From Mycolicibacterium phocaicum (lineage in GTDB: Bacteria > Actinomycetota > Actinomycetes > Mycobacteriales > Mycobacteriaceae): a stretch of 64,000 nt of DNA. The position numbers and the translations under genes were made by a program. The notes below the pieces were generated by a model. That model ran no database searches and was not told where the DNA came from. It saw nothing but the letters and a program-made list of their open reading frames with translations. Positions 50,051 through 59,149 of this stretch are shown here, one piece after another. The stretch is from positions 3,596,001 through 3,660,000 of the forward strand of contig NZ_AP022616.1 in the NCBI RefSeq assembly GCF_010731115.1, in the 5' to 3' direction. Each line of letters begins with the position of its first letter. Position 1 is the stretch's first letter.

Positions 50051-51574
50051 ATGATCATCGGGATTCCCCGCGAGTCTCTGGCTGGTGAGACGCGGGTTGC
50101 CGCCACTCCTGCAACTGTCGGGCAGCTGATCAAGCTCGGCTATTCGGTAGTGGTTGAGTCCGGCGCCGGCGACTTGTCCAGCTTCGCCGACGCCGCCTAT
50201 GTAGAGGCCGGCGCCGACATCGGCTCCCCCTGGGCCGCCGACATCGTGCTCAAGGTCAACGCCCCCGACGACGGCGAGATCGCCGCGCTCAAGGACGGCG
50301 CCACCCTGGTCTCGCTGATCTCCCCCGGGCTCAAGCCCGAACTGGTCGAGAAGCTCGCCACCCGCCCGATCACGGTGCTGGCCATGGACGCGGTGCCGCG
50401 TATCTCCCGCGCCCAGTCCCTGGACGTGCTGTCGTCGATGGCCAACATCGCCGGCTACCGCGCCGTCGTCGAGGCCGCGCACGCCTTCGGCCGGTTCTTC
50501 ACCGGCCAGGTCACCGCCGCCGGCAAGGTCCCGCCGGCCAAGGTCCTCGTCGTCGGTGCCGGTGTCGCCGGCCTGGCCGCGATCGGCGCCGCCGGCTCGC
50601 TCGGCGCCGTCGTGCGAGCCACCGACCCCCGCCCCGAGGTCGCCGACCAGGTCGCCTCTCTCGGCGGCGAGTACGTGTCCGTCGATCCCAACGCCGGCGA
50701 GGTGTCCGCGACGGGCTACGCCAAGGAAATGGGCGACGACTACAAGGCCCGCGAGGCCGAGCTGTACGCCGAGCTGGCCAAAGACGTCGACATCATCATC
50801 ACCACCGCGCTGATCCCGGGCCGCCCGGCGCCGCGGATCATCACCGCCGACATGGTCGCCTCGATGAAGCCCGGCTCGGTGATCGTCGACATGGCCGCGG
50901 CCAACGGCGGCAACGTCGAAGGCACCGTCAAGGACCAGGCCATCGTCACCGCGGGCGGTGTGACGATCATCGGCTACACCGACCTGGCCGGCCGCCTGCC
51001 CGCGCAGGCTTCTCAGCTGTACGGCACCAACCTGGTCAACCTGCTCAAGCTGCTCACCCCGGAGAAGGACGGCCAGGTCGTCCTGGACTTCGACGACGTG
51101 GTGCAGCGTGGCGTGACCGTCGTGCGCGACGGCGAGATCACCTGGCCCCCGCCGCCGGTGCAGGTCTCCGCCGCCCCCGCCGCGCAGCCTGCCGCCGCGC
51201 CCGCGGTGTCTCAAGCCAAGGAGCCGATGACCACCGGGCGTCGCCTCGGCATCACCTTCGGTGCCGCCGCGGTGCTGTTCTTACTGATCGCCGCCTCCCC
51301 GGCCGCCCTGCAGGTCCACCTGACGGTGTTCGCCCTGGCAATCGTGATCGGCTACTACGTGATCGGGCACGTGCACCACGCCCTGCACACCCCGCTGATG
51401 TCGGTGACCAACGCGATCTCCGGAATCATCGTGGTCGGCGCGCTGCTGCAGATCGGGCACCACAACACCCCGATCACCGCCCTGGCTGGCGTCGCGATTC
51501 TGCTCGCCAGCATCAACGTCTTCGGTGGCTTCGCGGTGACCCGCCGCATGCTGGCCATGTTCTCCCGCAGCTAA
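50051..51574 (+). CDS. pntA: NAD(P) transhydrogenase alpha subunit, fused form
   Basis: I start at the ATG for [17 protein letters not shown], which aligns with E. coli PntA; a frame start at 50003 would add 16 residues. The 507-residue protein has the NAD(H)-binding domain I (about 1-380, with [20 protein letters not shown] and [16 protein letters not shown]), an Ala/Pro linker, and the membrane part (four helices, about 405-507). M. tuberculosis splits these as pntAa and pntAb; here they are one gene. The enzyme uses the proton gradient to make NADPH from NADH. It is followed by pntB. Confidence 0.95.
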   Translation: MIIGIPRESLAGETRVAATPATVGQLIKLGYSVVVESGAGDLSSFADAAYVEAGADIGSPWAADIVLKVNAPDDGEIAALKDGATLVSLISPGLKPELVEKLATRPITVLAMDAVPRISRAQSLDVLSSMANIAGYRAVVEAAHAFGRFFTGQVTAAGKVPPAKVLVVGAGVAGLAAIGAAGSLGAVVRATDPRPEVADQVASLGGEYVSVDPNAGEVSATGYAKEMGDDYKAREAELYAELAKDVDIIITTALIPGRPAPRIITADMVASMKPGSVIVDMAAANGGNVEGTVKDQAIVTAGGVTIIGYTDLAGRLPAQASQLYGTNLVNLLKLLTPEKDGQVVLDFDDVVQRGVTVVRDGEITWPPPPVQVSAAPAAQPAAAPAVSQAKEPMTTGRRLGITFGAAAVLFLLIAASPAALQVHLTVFALAIVIGYYVIGHVHHALHTPLMSVTNAISGIIVVGALLQIGHHNTPITALAGVAILLASINVFGGFAVTRRMLAMFSRS

Positions 51575-51609
51575 CCCCTGCTGACCTAAAGAACCTTTGG
51601 AACGGATTC

Positions 51610-53040
51610 ATGTTCAACGCAGAAACCATCACCAACGTGGCGAACGCGGCGTACGTCGTCGCCGCCCTGTTGTTCATCCTCGCTCTGGCCGGCCTGTCCA
51701 AGCACGAGACCTCCAAGGCCGGTAATGCCTTCGGCATGGCCGGCATGGGCGTCGCCCTGGTCGCCACCATCGTCCTGGCCATCAACAAGCAGATCGAGCC
51801 CCTGGGCCTGGCGCTGCTGATCGGCGCCATGGCCGTCGGTGCCGCCATCGGTCTGTGGCGCGCCAAGGTCGTCGAGATGACCGGCATGCCCGAGCTGATC
51901 GCGCTGCTGCACAGCTTCGTGGGTCTGGCCGCCGTGCTGGTCGGCTGGAGCGGCTACCTGCACGCCGAGTTCAACGCCAACAGCCAGGGCGCCCTCGAGC
52001 TGGCCAAGGAAGGCATGCTCGGCATCCACTCCGCCGAGGTGTTCATCGGCGTGTTCATCGGCGCGGTGACCTTCACCGGTTCGATCGTGGCCAACCTGAA
52101 GCTGTCGGCCAAGATCAAGTCCGCGCCGCTGATGCTGCCCGGCAAGAACTTCCTCAACGTCGGCTCGCTGGTGCTGTTCGTCGCCCTGACCGTGTGGTTC
52201 GTCATCTCCCCGAACCTGTGGCTGCTGGTCGGCGTCACCGTCCTGGCGCTGCTGCTGGGCTGGCACCTGGTCGCCTCCATCGGCGGTGGCGACATGCCCG
52301 TCGTCGTCTCGATGCTCAACAGCTACTCCGGCTGGGCCGCGGCCGCCTCGGGCTTCCTGCTGTCCAACGACCTGCTGATCATCACCGGCGCGCTCGTCGG
52401 CTCCTCCGGTGCCTACCTGTCCTACATCATGTGCAAGGCCATGAACCGGTCCTTCATCTCCGTCATCGCCGGTGGCTTCGGTATCGAAGCCGGCCCCGCC
52501 GAGGACAAGGACTACGGCGAGCACCGCGAGATCACCGCCGAAGGCGCCGCCGAGATGCTCGCCTCTGCCAGCTCGGTCATCATCACACCCGGCTACGGCA
52601 TGGCGGTGGCCCAGGCCCAGTACGGCGTCGCCGACCTGACCCGCAAGCTGCGCGACAAGGGCGTCAATGTCCGCTTCGGCATCCACCCTGTCGCCGGCCG
52701 TCTGCCCGGCCACATGAACGTGCTGCTGGCCGAGGCCAAGGTGCCCTACGACATCGTGCTCGAGATGGACGAGATCAACGACGACTTCGACGACACCGCA
52801 GTCGTTCTGGTGATCGGCGCCAACGACACCGTGAACCCCGCCGCCTCCGAAGATCCGGGCAGCCCGATCGCCGGCATGCCGGTGCTCACCGTCTGGAACG
52901 CCGACAACGTCATCGTGTTCAAGCGCTCCATGGCCTCGGGCTACGCCGGCGTGCAAAACCCGCTGTTCTTCCGCGACAACAGCCAGATGCTGTTCGGCGA
53001 CGCCCGCGACCGCGTCAACGACATCCTGGCCGCGCTGTAG
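51610..53040 (+). CDS. pntB: NAD(P) transhydrogenase beta subunit
   Basis: The 476-residue protein has about nine membrane helices in the first 270 residues, including [20 protein letters not shown] and [20 protein letters not shown], then the NADP(H)-binding domain III with [12 protein letters not shown] (about 325-336), [34 protein letters not shown] and [15 protein letters not shown]. Together with PntA it couples proton entry to NADPH formation. It lies 35 bases after pntA with GGAACGG upstream and ends at a strong terminator. Confidence 0.97.
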   Translation: MFNAETITNVANAAYVVAALLFILALAGLSKHETSKAGNAFGMAGMGVALVATIVLAINKQIEPLGLALLIGAMAVGAAIGLWRAKVVEMTGMPELIALLHSFVGLAAVLVGWSGYLHAEFNANSQGALELAKEGMLGIHSAEVFIGVFIGAVTFTGSIVANLKLSAKIKSAPLMLPGKNFLNVGSLVLFVALTVWFVISPNLWLLVGVTVLALLLGWHLVASIGGGDMPVVVSMLNSYSGWAAAASGFLLSNDLLIITGALVGSSGAYLSYIMCKAMNRSFISVIAGGFGIEAGPAEDKDYGEHREITAEGAAEMLASASSVIITPGYGMAVAQAQYGVADLTRKLRDKGVNVRFGIHPVAGRLPGHMNVLLAEAKVPYDIVLEMDEINDDFDDTAVVLVIGANDTVNPAASEDPGSPIAGMPVLTVWNADNVIVFKRSMASGYAGVQNPLFFRDNSQMLFGDARDRVNDILAAL

Positions 53041-53048
53041 AAATTCAT

Positions 53049-53088
53049 CGAAGAAGCCTCCAATCCATTGGGATTGGAGGCTTCTTCG
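53049..53088 (+). terminator. Terminator of pntAB
   Basis: Arms 53049-53066 and 53071-53088 are an exact 18-bp stem with a 4-nt loop (ATTG), eight bases after the pntB stop. There is no strong T-run beyond TTCTTC within the stem. Confidence 0.9.
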
Positions 53089-53206
53089 TGTCCATGCCGA
53101 ACACAACGTCTGCCTGGGAGCGTCGTTGACACGTATATACGGTTATCGACACTCTCAGCCCGACATTGTGATTGCGCCCGCGGTCGATCCCGGTCCACCA
53201 ACTCCG

Positions 53207-54103
53207 TCAGCGGACGAAATCACCTACCGCCGCGAGGAATTCGTCCGGCTTCTCGACCATCGGGCTGTGGCCTGAGCCGGCGATGAGGTGCGGCGGCAGC
53301 CCGGCCGCGGTGTAGCGCGCGACGTTGGGCGCTGTCGGGGTCAGGACGTCCTTGTCACCCCACAGCACCAGCACGGGCTTGCCCAGCCCTTTCAGCGTCT
53401 CGGCGACGGGGCGGCCGGCGTCTTTCGAATCGCACACGCCCGCGTAGGTCAGCTGCTTCAGGGAGCGGTAAGCCAGCGGCGGGACGGGATAGTCGGCCGC
53501 GAACCCCGTCTGCAGCGAGCCCGCACTGATCGCATCGACGCCGCGGAAATGATCGAGCGCAGGCCCGATGAGCGGCCAGCACAGCATCTTGCCGAGCAAC
53601 GGCATGGACACCAGGTCCTCCGCCGCGGGGGTGTCCGAAACCGCCACGCGCTCAACCATTTCCGGATACTTGGTGGCGAACTCGGCGGCCACCTTGCCGC
53701 CCATCGAATGCCCCACCAGTTCGGCATGCCGGACACCCAGCGCCTCCAGCGCGCGGTGCACCGCCTCGGCCTGACCATCGGAGTGATACGGCGCCGCATC
53801 AGTGGGGGCCTCGGAACCGCCGTGGCCGACGAGGTCGACGGCGATCACGCGCTGATGCGCGGCCAGCGCCGGGGCGACCTTCTCCCACCACTCGATGGAG
53901 GCCGAATACCCGTGCAGCAGAACGATTGCGCGGTCGCCGGGCGGCCCGTACTCGCGGATGTTCAGGTCGGGTCCATCGAGTTTCAGTACGTGGCCGCCGG
54001 CGAACGGTTCGGCCGCGCGGCCGGTGTGCTCCACCACCACGGCGTTCACCACCAACGCCACCACCGCCGCGACCAGCAGGCCGCCCAGAATGCGCAGTTT
54101 CAT
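53207..54103 (-). CDS. Alpha/beta hydrolase with N-terminal signal anchor
   Basis: The 298-residue protein has a hydrophobic N-terminus (LRILGGLLVAAVVALVVNAV, residues 3-22), so it is membrane-anchored or exported. Catalytic features are VLLHGYSASIEWW (oxyanion, about 62-74), nucleophile elbow LVGHSMGGKVAAEF (Ser at about 133), acid in LVLWGDKDVLTPTA, and terminal His in IAGSGHSPMVEKP. The full triad is present, as in epoxide-hydrolase/haloperoxidase-like esterases. The substrate is unknown. It stands alone, convergent with pntB. Confidence 0.9.
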   Translation of the reverse strand: MKLRILGGLLVAAVVALVVNAVVVEHTGRAAEPFAGGHVLKLDGPDLNIREYGPPGDRAIVLLHGYSASIEWWEKVAPALAAHQRVIAVDLVGHGGSEAPTDAAPYHSDGQAEAVHRALEALGVRHAELVGHSMGGKVAAEFATKYPEMVERVAVSDTPAAEDLVSMPLLGKMLCWPLIGPALDHFRGVDAISAGSLQTGFAADYPVPPLAYRSLKQLTYAGVCDSKDAGRPVAETLKGLGKPVLVLWGDKDVLTPTAPNVARYTAAGLPPHLIAGSGHSPMVEKPDEFLAAVGDFVR

Positions 54104-54150
54104 GGCGCGACGCTACCGCCGCCGATGGGTCGCAGGCGCTCTATTTTCTG

Positions 54151-54188
54151 GCGAGTAGGGATTGCCCCGCTTGCAGGGGACTACTCGC
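54151..54188 (-). terminator. Hairpin overlapping the histidine kinase stop
   Basis: GCGAGTAG (54151-54158) pairs with 54181-54188, and inside it CCCC (54165-54168) pairs with GGGG (54176-54179). The right arm includes the stop codon of the kinase gene, so termination would begin immediately after translation ends. Confidence 0.6.
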
Positions 54189-55359
54189 GCTCGGGTGGTG
54201 ACGTCACCGTCACTCGGGTGCCGCCGCCGACCGCGGAGTCGACGAGCATCGAGCCACCCATCGCATCGAACCTGGCCAGCAGCGAGCCGAGCCCGATGTG
54301 TCCGTCGGCCACATACCGCGACACCACGGCCGGATCGAATCCGACGCCGTCGTCGGAGACGGTCAGGACGACGCGATTGCCGATGCGGCCCAATCGAACC
54401 GAGACCGTCGTGGCCTGCGCATGCTTGCCGATGTTGGTCAGCAGTTCACGTGCCGCGCGGTACAGCAGCTGCTGCGCATCCGGCTTGCCGACTTCCTCGA
54501 GGTCGGCCCGCACCGCGACCCGGCTGCGAGACTCGAACTGCCGCAACAGTTCCCGTACCGCCGGCGTCAGCCCGAGCTGGGCGAGCACCTGCGGGTGCAG
54601 TTCGGTGACGGTCGAGCGCAGCGCCGTCGCCGTGTCTTCCAACGCGGCGTAGACCGCGTCGAGTTCAGGCCCGGGGGTCCGGTCCCGGACCTCGTCGAGC
54701 TGCAGCCTGGCCGCCAGCAGTGTCTGCAGCGGACCGTCGTGCAACCCTTCGGCGACTTCCTGGTTGTGCCGCTCGTCGGACTGCATGGCCTCGGACACCA
54801 ACTGGCGGCGCACCTCCTGCAGGGCCTGCACCCGCTCCTGGCGACGCACCAACACGAAGCACAACACGGTGGTGGCCACCGCCAGCCACACGAGGAACCC
54901 GAAGTGCGTGTAGACCATGTTCGGCAGGCCCATGCGGTCGTCGTGCTTGGAGTAGAAGATCCACACCGCCAGATAGCCCGCGGCCGTCAGGGTGCCGATG
55001 GCCGCGGTCATCAACGGACGGTCCTGGAATGCCACCGAGATCGGCAGCAGGAAGAAGACGGGCAGCAGCGCCGCGGTCGCGCCACCGGACACCAGACACA
55101 GCGCCAGGATCACCACCAGGTCGATGCCGGTCGACGCCCAGTCCGCCCACCGCGGCACCGGTCCGCGCAGCACCGCCACCAGCCAGATCACCGCGGCGAC
55201 GGCGTACAGGCCCAGGATCACGGCATACAACTCGGGCAGCCAGTGGTCGACTTCCCAGATCCAGACCAGGACACCGATCAGCGCGATCAGCGGGAGCCGT
55301 AGCCCGGCGGATATCCGCACCGGTTCGGCGGCCAGGTACTCCCCGATCCGGCTGAGCAT
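54181..55359 (-). CDS. Sensor histidine kinase (HisKA_3, NarL-system type)
   Basis: I start at the ATG for MLSRIGEYLA, ten bases past the response-regulator stop, with GAGG upstream; this gives 392 residues. The first 165 residues are five or six membrane helices (LPLIALIGVLVWIWEV onward) with no large external sensor. The phosphoacceptor His lies in EVAEGLHDGPLQTLL (about 185-199), the N-box in ELLTNIGKHAQ, and the ATP-binding G-box in VSDDGVGFDPA. It probably senses a membrane or envelope state and phosphorylates the co-transcribed regulator. Confidence 0.93.
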   Translation of the reverse strand: MLSRIGEYLAAEPVRISAGLRLPLIALIGVLVWIWEVDHWLPELYAVILGLYAVAAVIWLVAVLRGPVPRWADWASTGIDLVVILALCLVSGGATAALLPVFFLLPISVAFQDRPLMTAAIGTLTAAGYLAVWIFYSKHDDRMGLPNMVYTHFGFLVWLAVATTVLCFVLVRRQERVQALQEVRRQLVSEAMQSDERHNQEVAEGLHDGPLQTLLAARLQLDEVRDRTPGPELDAVYAALEDTATALRSTVTELHPQVLAQLGLTPAVRELLRQFESRSRVAVRADLEEVGKPDAQQLLYRAARELLTNIGKHAQATTVSVRLGRIGNRVVLTVSDDGVGFDPAVVSRYVADGHIGLGSLLARFDAMGGSMLVDSAVGGGTRVTVTSPPERE

Positions 55360-55369
55360 CGGCCTCACG

Positions 55370-56011
55370 TCAGTCCAGCAGCTTCCGACGCATCGCCTCG
55401 GCCACGGCCGCCGCGCGGTCCCCGACCCCGAGCTTCTCGTAGAGCCGCTGCACGTGGGTCTTGACCGTCGACGGCGCCAGGAACAGCTCCTTGGCCATGG
55501 CCGGGATGGTCGCACCCTTTGCGATCAGCTGCAGCACCTCGCGTTCGCGCGGGCTGAGCACCGGGGCGTCCGGCTCGGCCCGGCGACGGATCTCGCCGGC
55601 CAGTCCGGCGGCCAGGCTGGGGGCGACGACGTCGCGGCCCTTGGCGCATTCGAGGATCGCGTGTACGAGCTCGCTGCGCGTCGACTCTTTCGGCAGAAAC
55701 CCGGCCGCGCCGTCTTGCAAGGCCCGGTACACGATCTCGGCCTCGTCATGCGCGGAGAGCAGCAGCACCCGGGTCGGCAGGCCGTCGCGCACCACCGCCG
55801 CCGCCACCTCTGCGCCGTCCATGCCGGGCATCCGGTAGTCCAGTAGCGCGACCTGAGGTTTGTGGACGCGGATCGCCTCCAACGCCGACGTGCCGTCGTC
55901 TGCTTCGGCCAGCACCTCGATGGCGCCACTCGCCGTCAGCGCGCGGACGACGCCGTCGCGGAACATCGGGTGGTCGTCACCCACCACCACGCGAACCCGT
56001 TCGTCGGTCAT
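55370..56011 (-). CDS. NarL/LuxR-type response regulator
   Basis: The 213-residue protein has a receiver domain (1-120) with acidic pocket GDDHPMFRDG, phospho-acceptor Asp in VALLDYRMPGMDG (about 57), Thr/Ser in VLLLSAHDEAE, and Lys in FLPKEST. A LuxR helix-turn-helix occupies 145-210 (LSPREREVLQLIAKGATIPA, STVKTHVQRLYEKLGV). It is upstream of, and partnered with, the kinase gene. Its targets are unknown; the divergent small secreted protein gene is an obvious candidate (inference). Confidence 0.94.
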   Translation of the reverse strand: MTDERVRVVVGDDHPMFRDGVVRALTASGAIEVLAEADDGTSALEAIRVHKPQVALLDYRMPGMDGAEVAAAVVRDGLPTRVLLLSAHDEAEIVYRALQDGAAGFLPKESTRSELVHAILECAKGRDVVAPSLAAGLAGEIRRRAEPDAPVLSPREREVLQLIAKGATIPAMAKELFLAPSTVKTHVQRLYEKLGVGDRAAAVAEAMRRKLLD

Positions 56012-56217
56012 GCCGTCAGCGTCGCACGGCGACCAGCGAAAAGTAACTCCGATCGCAAATTGACGGCCGCGTGTCCCCCGATCGGTGGACGCCCGAATCC
56101 ACCGGCGTACCGGCCGATTGCCCGATACCCGCCGAGCCCGCGTCCGGGCACTCTTGAGTCATCACCGGAACACACCGGAGCAAGACACGAAAAACCAACT
56201 GACACAGGAGAATTCAC

Positions 56218-56448
56218 ATGAGCATCACCGTCCGCACCTTCGGCTTCTCGATCGTCGCCGCCGGCATCCTGGGTGGCTCGGCACTCGGCCTGGCCGGCGC
56301 CGCCGGCGCCACCACCCTCGGACCCGATGTCCGCCCGCCGGCCATCGTCGCCACCCCGTCGATCACCGCACCGCCGGCGAGCATGCCGCTGCCCGGCGCG
56401 ATCTGGCACCGCGGCATCTACCGCGTCGCGGCCCTGCAGGGCCGCTGA
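56218..56448 (+). CDS. Small secreted Pro/Ala-rich protein
   Basis: The 76-residue protein starts at an ATG after CAGGAGAATTCAC, a strong ribosome site. Residues 1-31 are a signal peptide (FSIVAAGILGGSALGLAGAAGA). The mature part of about 45 residues is rich in Pro and Ala (DVRPPAIVATPSITAPPA) and ends GAIWHRGIYRVAALQGR; it has no cysteine. Function unknown. It is divergent from the response regulator. A CG-rich inverted stretch with GGAGGGAATCC lies beyond the stop. Confidence 0.75.
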   Translation: MSITVRTFGFSIVAAGILGGSALGLAGAAGATTLGPDVRPPAIVATPSITAPPASMPLPGAIWHRGIYRVAALQGR

Positions 56449-56563
56449 CCGCCCCGAACCCGGATTCCCTCCCCGAAGTCGTCGCGGGGAGGGAATCCGT
56501 CGTCGTGGGGCCGGACGTCGACCGCCCGTCACATCGTTAGACAAGTGGCATATCGTGGCGGGC

Positions 56564-57793
56564 ATGGACTTCGCGTTGTCGGCAAAAGCGCAGGATTACC
56601 AGCACAGGCTCACCGAGTTCATGACCGAGCTCGTGCTGCCGGCCGAGGCGTCCTACCACGCCTATCGCGAGGAGAAGGGGCCGAAGGACCACACGGTGCC
56701 GCCGGTGGTCGAGGAGCTCAAGGTCGAGGCGCGCAAACGCGGCCTGTGGAATCTGTTCCTGCCGTCGGAGTCGGGGTTGACCAACCTGGAGTACGCCCCA
56801 CTGGCCGAGATTTCCGGCTGGAGCATGGAAATCGCGCCCGAGGCCATCAACTGCGCCGCCCCCGACACCGGCAACATGGAGACCCTGCACCTGTTCGCCA
56901 ACGAGCAGCAGCGCAAGCAGTGGCTCGATCCCCTGCTCAATGGCGAAATCCGCAGCGCCTTCGCCATGACCGAGCCCGCGGTGGCGTCGTCCGATGCCCG
57001 CAACATCGAGACGACGATGCTGCGCGACGGTGGCGACTACGTCATCAACGGCCGCAAGTGGTGGATCACCGGGGCCGCGGACCCGCGCTGCAAGATCCTG
57101 ATCGTCATGGGCCGCACCAACCCTGACGCGGCCTCGCTCCAACAGCAGTCGATGATCCTGGTCCCTGCCGACACCCCCGGCGTGGACATCCAGCGCTCGC
57201 TGCCGGTGTTCGGTTGGCAGGACCAGCACGGGCACTGCGAGATCGTCTTCGACAACGTCCGCGTGCCGGCCGAGAACCTGCTGCACGAAGAGGGTTCCGG
57301 GTTCGCCATCGCACAGGCGCGTCTCGGACCGGGTCGCATCCACCACTGCATGCGTGCACTCGGCGCTGCCGAGCGGGCGCTGGCTTTGATGATCGACCGG
57401 GTGCAGACGCGCGTGGCGTTCGGCAAGCCGCTGGCCGAGCAGGGCGTGGTTCGCGAGTCGATTGCCAAGTCCCGCAACGAGATCGACCAGGCCCGGCTGC
57501 TGTGCGAGAAGGCCGCCTGGACCATCGACCAGCAGGGCAACAAGGCTGCCCACGTGCTGGTGTCGCAGATCAAGTCGGTGGCCCCGCAGGTCGCGTGCGA
57601 CGTGATCGACCGCGCCATCCAGGTGCACGGCGCCGCCGGTATCTGCGACGACGTCCCGCTGGCCCGGCTCTACGCCTGGCACCGCGCGATGCGCCTTTTC
57701 GACGGGCCCGACGAGGTACACATGCGCACCATCGCGCGGGCCGAACTCGGGCGCGAGAAATCGGCGCTGGCGGCCGCCGTGTTGGGGCAGTGA
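56564..57793 (+). CDS. fadE2: Acyl-CoA dehydrogenase FadE2
   Basis: From the ATG at 56564 it is 409 residues. A TATCGT box ends seven bases before the ATG, so the transcript may be leaderless. Motifs: FAMTEPAVASSDARNIETT (about 131-149), NGRKWWITGAADPRCKI, FGKPLAEQGVVRESIAKSR and HGAAGICDDVPLARLYAWHR. The C-terminal RLFDGPDEVHMRTIAR has Asp where ordinary family members carry catalytic Glu, as in the ACAD10/11 group that handles 4-hydroxy or branched acyl-CoA. Its TGA shares a base with the ptbB ATG. Order matches Rv0154c. Confidence 0.93.
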   Translation: MDFALSAKAQDYQHRLTEFMTELVLPAEASYHAYREEKGPKDHTVPPVVEELKVEARKRGLWNLFLPSESGLTNLEYAPLAEISGWSMEIAPEAINCAAPDTGNMETLHLFANEQQRKQWLDPLLNGEIRSAFAMTEPAVASSDARNIETTMLRDGGDYVINGRKWWITGAADPRCKILIVMGRTNPDAASLQQQSMILVPADTPGVDIQRSLPVFGWQDQHGHCEIVFDNVRVPAENLLHEEGSGFAIAQARLGPGRIHHCMRALGAAERALALMIDRVQTRVAFGKPLAEQGVVRESIAKSRNEIDQARLLCEKAAWTIDQQGNKAAHVLVSQIKSVAPQVACDVIDRAIQVHGAAGICDDVPLARLYAWHRAMRLFDGPDEVHMRTIARAELGREKSALAAAVLGQ

Positions 57794-58602
57794 TGCGGTC
57801 CACCGGTCTGGAGCTGGCAGGCGCCTGGAACTTCCGCGATGTCGCCGAGGAGACGGGCATCGCCCCAGGCCGGCTGTTCCGCTCCAGCGAGCTCAGCGGG
57901 CTCGTCGAAGACGGCCGTAAAGCGTTGCAGCACTACGGCATCACCGACGTCGCGGACCTCCGGTCGTTACGCGAGGTCGAGCGCCGCGGTCCCGGCCAGG
58001 TGCCCGACGGTGTGGCGATCCACCTGCTGCCGTTCCACGAGCTGGCCGCGGCTGGGACCGATACCGCCGAGGCGCCGCACGAGAACGCCTTCGAGAAGAT
58101 GATGACCGCGAAGCCCGACGACGAGGACGTCGCAGTCGCCGCCGGCCGCTTCATGGTCGAGGAGTACCGCCGCTTCCCCACTCTGCCCGGTGCGCATCTT
58201 GCGATACGCCAGGTCATTTCGATGCTCGCCGACTCGCGGCCGGTGATCGCACACTGCTTCGCCGGCAAGGACCGCACCGGCTTCACGGTAGCGACGGTGT
58301 TGGGTGCCGTGGGCATCGATCGCGACGCGATCCTCACCGATTTCCTGCGGAGCAACGACGCCGTGCCGCAGCTGCGCGAGGGCATCCTCGAGACCCTCCG
58401 GACCCGGGCCGGCGAGACGGCCGAGGTCGTCACGTTCGCCGAGGCCCGGCTCACCGAAGAGGTGCTCGGCGTCCGCGAGGAGTACCTGGACGCGGCTTTG
58501 GAGGTCGTCGGCGCCGAGTACGGCTCGCTGCCGAATTACCTTGCCGCCCTTGGTGTCACCGAGGAGCAGGTCACTCGGTTGCAGACCGTGCTCAGGGGCT
58601 AG
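57793..58602 (+). CDS. ptbB: Protein tyrosine/lipid phosphatase PtbB (PtpB)
   Basis: The 269-residue protein begins at the ATG of TGATG, one base into the fadE2 stop. The P-loop HCFAGKDRTGF (His154, catalytic Cys155, Arg161) is the MPtpB signature; NFRDVAEETGIAPGRLFRSS at the start is also typical. MPtpB dephosphorylates phosphotyrosine, phosphoserine and phosphoinositides and is secreted by M. tuberculosis, without a classical signal peptide, as here. Coupling to fadE2 follows the Rv0154c-Rv0153c order. Its last 11 bases overlap the opposing YceI-like gene. Confidence 0.94.
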   Translation: MRSTGLELAGAWNFRDVAEETGIAPGRLFRSSELSGLVEDGRKALQHYGITDVADLRSLREVERRGPGQVPDGVAIHLLPFHELAAAGTDTAEAPHENAFEKMMTAKPDDEDVAVAAGRFMVEEYRRFPTLPGAHLAIRQVISMLADSRPVIAHCFAGKDRTGFTVATVLGAVGIDRDAILTDFLRSNDAVPQLREGILETLRTRAGETAEVVTFAEARLTEEVLGVREEYLDAALEVVGAEYGSLPNYLAALGVTEEQVTRLQTVLRG

Positions 58603-59149
58603 GTCCGGTCCCCAGTTGCGCGGTGAGTGTCACCCGGACTTCGTCAGCGACTTTCATCGCGCCCATCAGCATCGAGAACTGCTTGATCCGATGGTCGCTA
58701 TGGCGTACCAGCGCCTCACCGGTGATCCGCAGGTCGGCGTCGTCCCCCACCACGTGGACGACGACGGTCTGCTCACGGCTCTGACCGGTGAGGTCCAGCG
58801 TCCCGGCAAGCCGCCACGAGTCTTCGCCCCGTTCGATCGACGAGGAACGGAATATCGCCTGCGGAAACCGCTTGGCCTGCAATGACTTCAGCGCATTGTT
58901 TCGGACCAGTGTCTTTTCTGCGCCGGACAACGGTGTCATGCCGCCCTCGCCCGCCAGCACGTCCAGCGAGTCCAGGTCGACGGTCACCTCGACGGCGACG
59001 GGTTCGTCTCCGTCGACGTCCAAGGTCGCGAGCCATGATCGCATCGCGATGGTCAACCGGTGTCCCATCCGGGCTGCGCTGCCGGTGACGCCGGTGTGCA
59101 GAAGCAGTTCGCCGGATGATGCGTCGAGAGTCCGTTTCGCCGCGGTCAA
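58592..59149 (-). CDS. YceI-like lipid-binding domain protein
   Basis: I start at TTG at 59149, which overlaps the DUF456 stop as TTGA and gives 185 residues (LTAAKRTLDASSGELLLHTG), the normal size for the family. YceI features: RMGHRLTIAMRSWLATLDV, VDLDSLDVLAGEGGMTPLSG, NALKSLQAKRFPQAIFRS and LRITGEALVRHSDHRI. YceI domains are beta-barrel lipocalin-like folds binding isoprenoids or amides. No signal peptide is seen, so it is probably cytoplasmic here. Longer upstream frames are antisense to the neighbour. Confidence 0.82.
   Translation of the reverse strand: MTAAKRTLDASSGELLLHTGVTGSAARMGHRLTIAMRSWLATLDVDGDEPVAVEVTVDLDSLDVLAGEGGMTPLSGAEKTLVRNNALKSLQAKRFPQAIFRSSSIERGEDSWRLAGTLDLTGQSREQTVVVHVVGDDADLRITGEALVRHSDHRIKQFSMLMGAMKVADEVRVTLTAQLGTGPSP

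Noticed and set aside
49577..51214. 545-codon minus-strand frame over the pntA region
   Set aside because: Gly/Asp/His-rich antisense of pntA; it also crosses the terminator and the small peptide gene without domain features.
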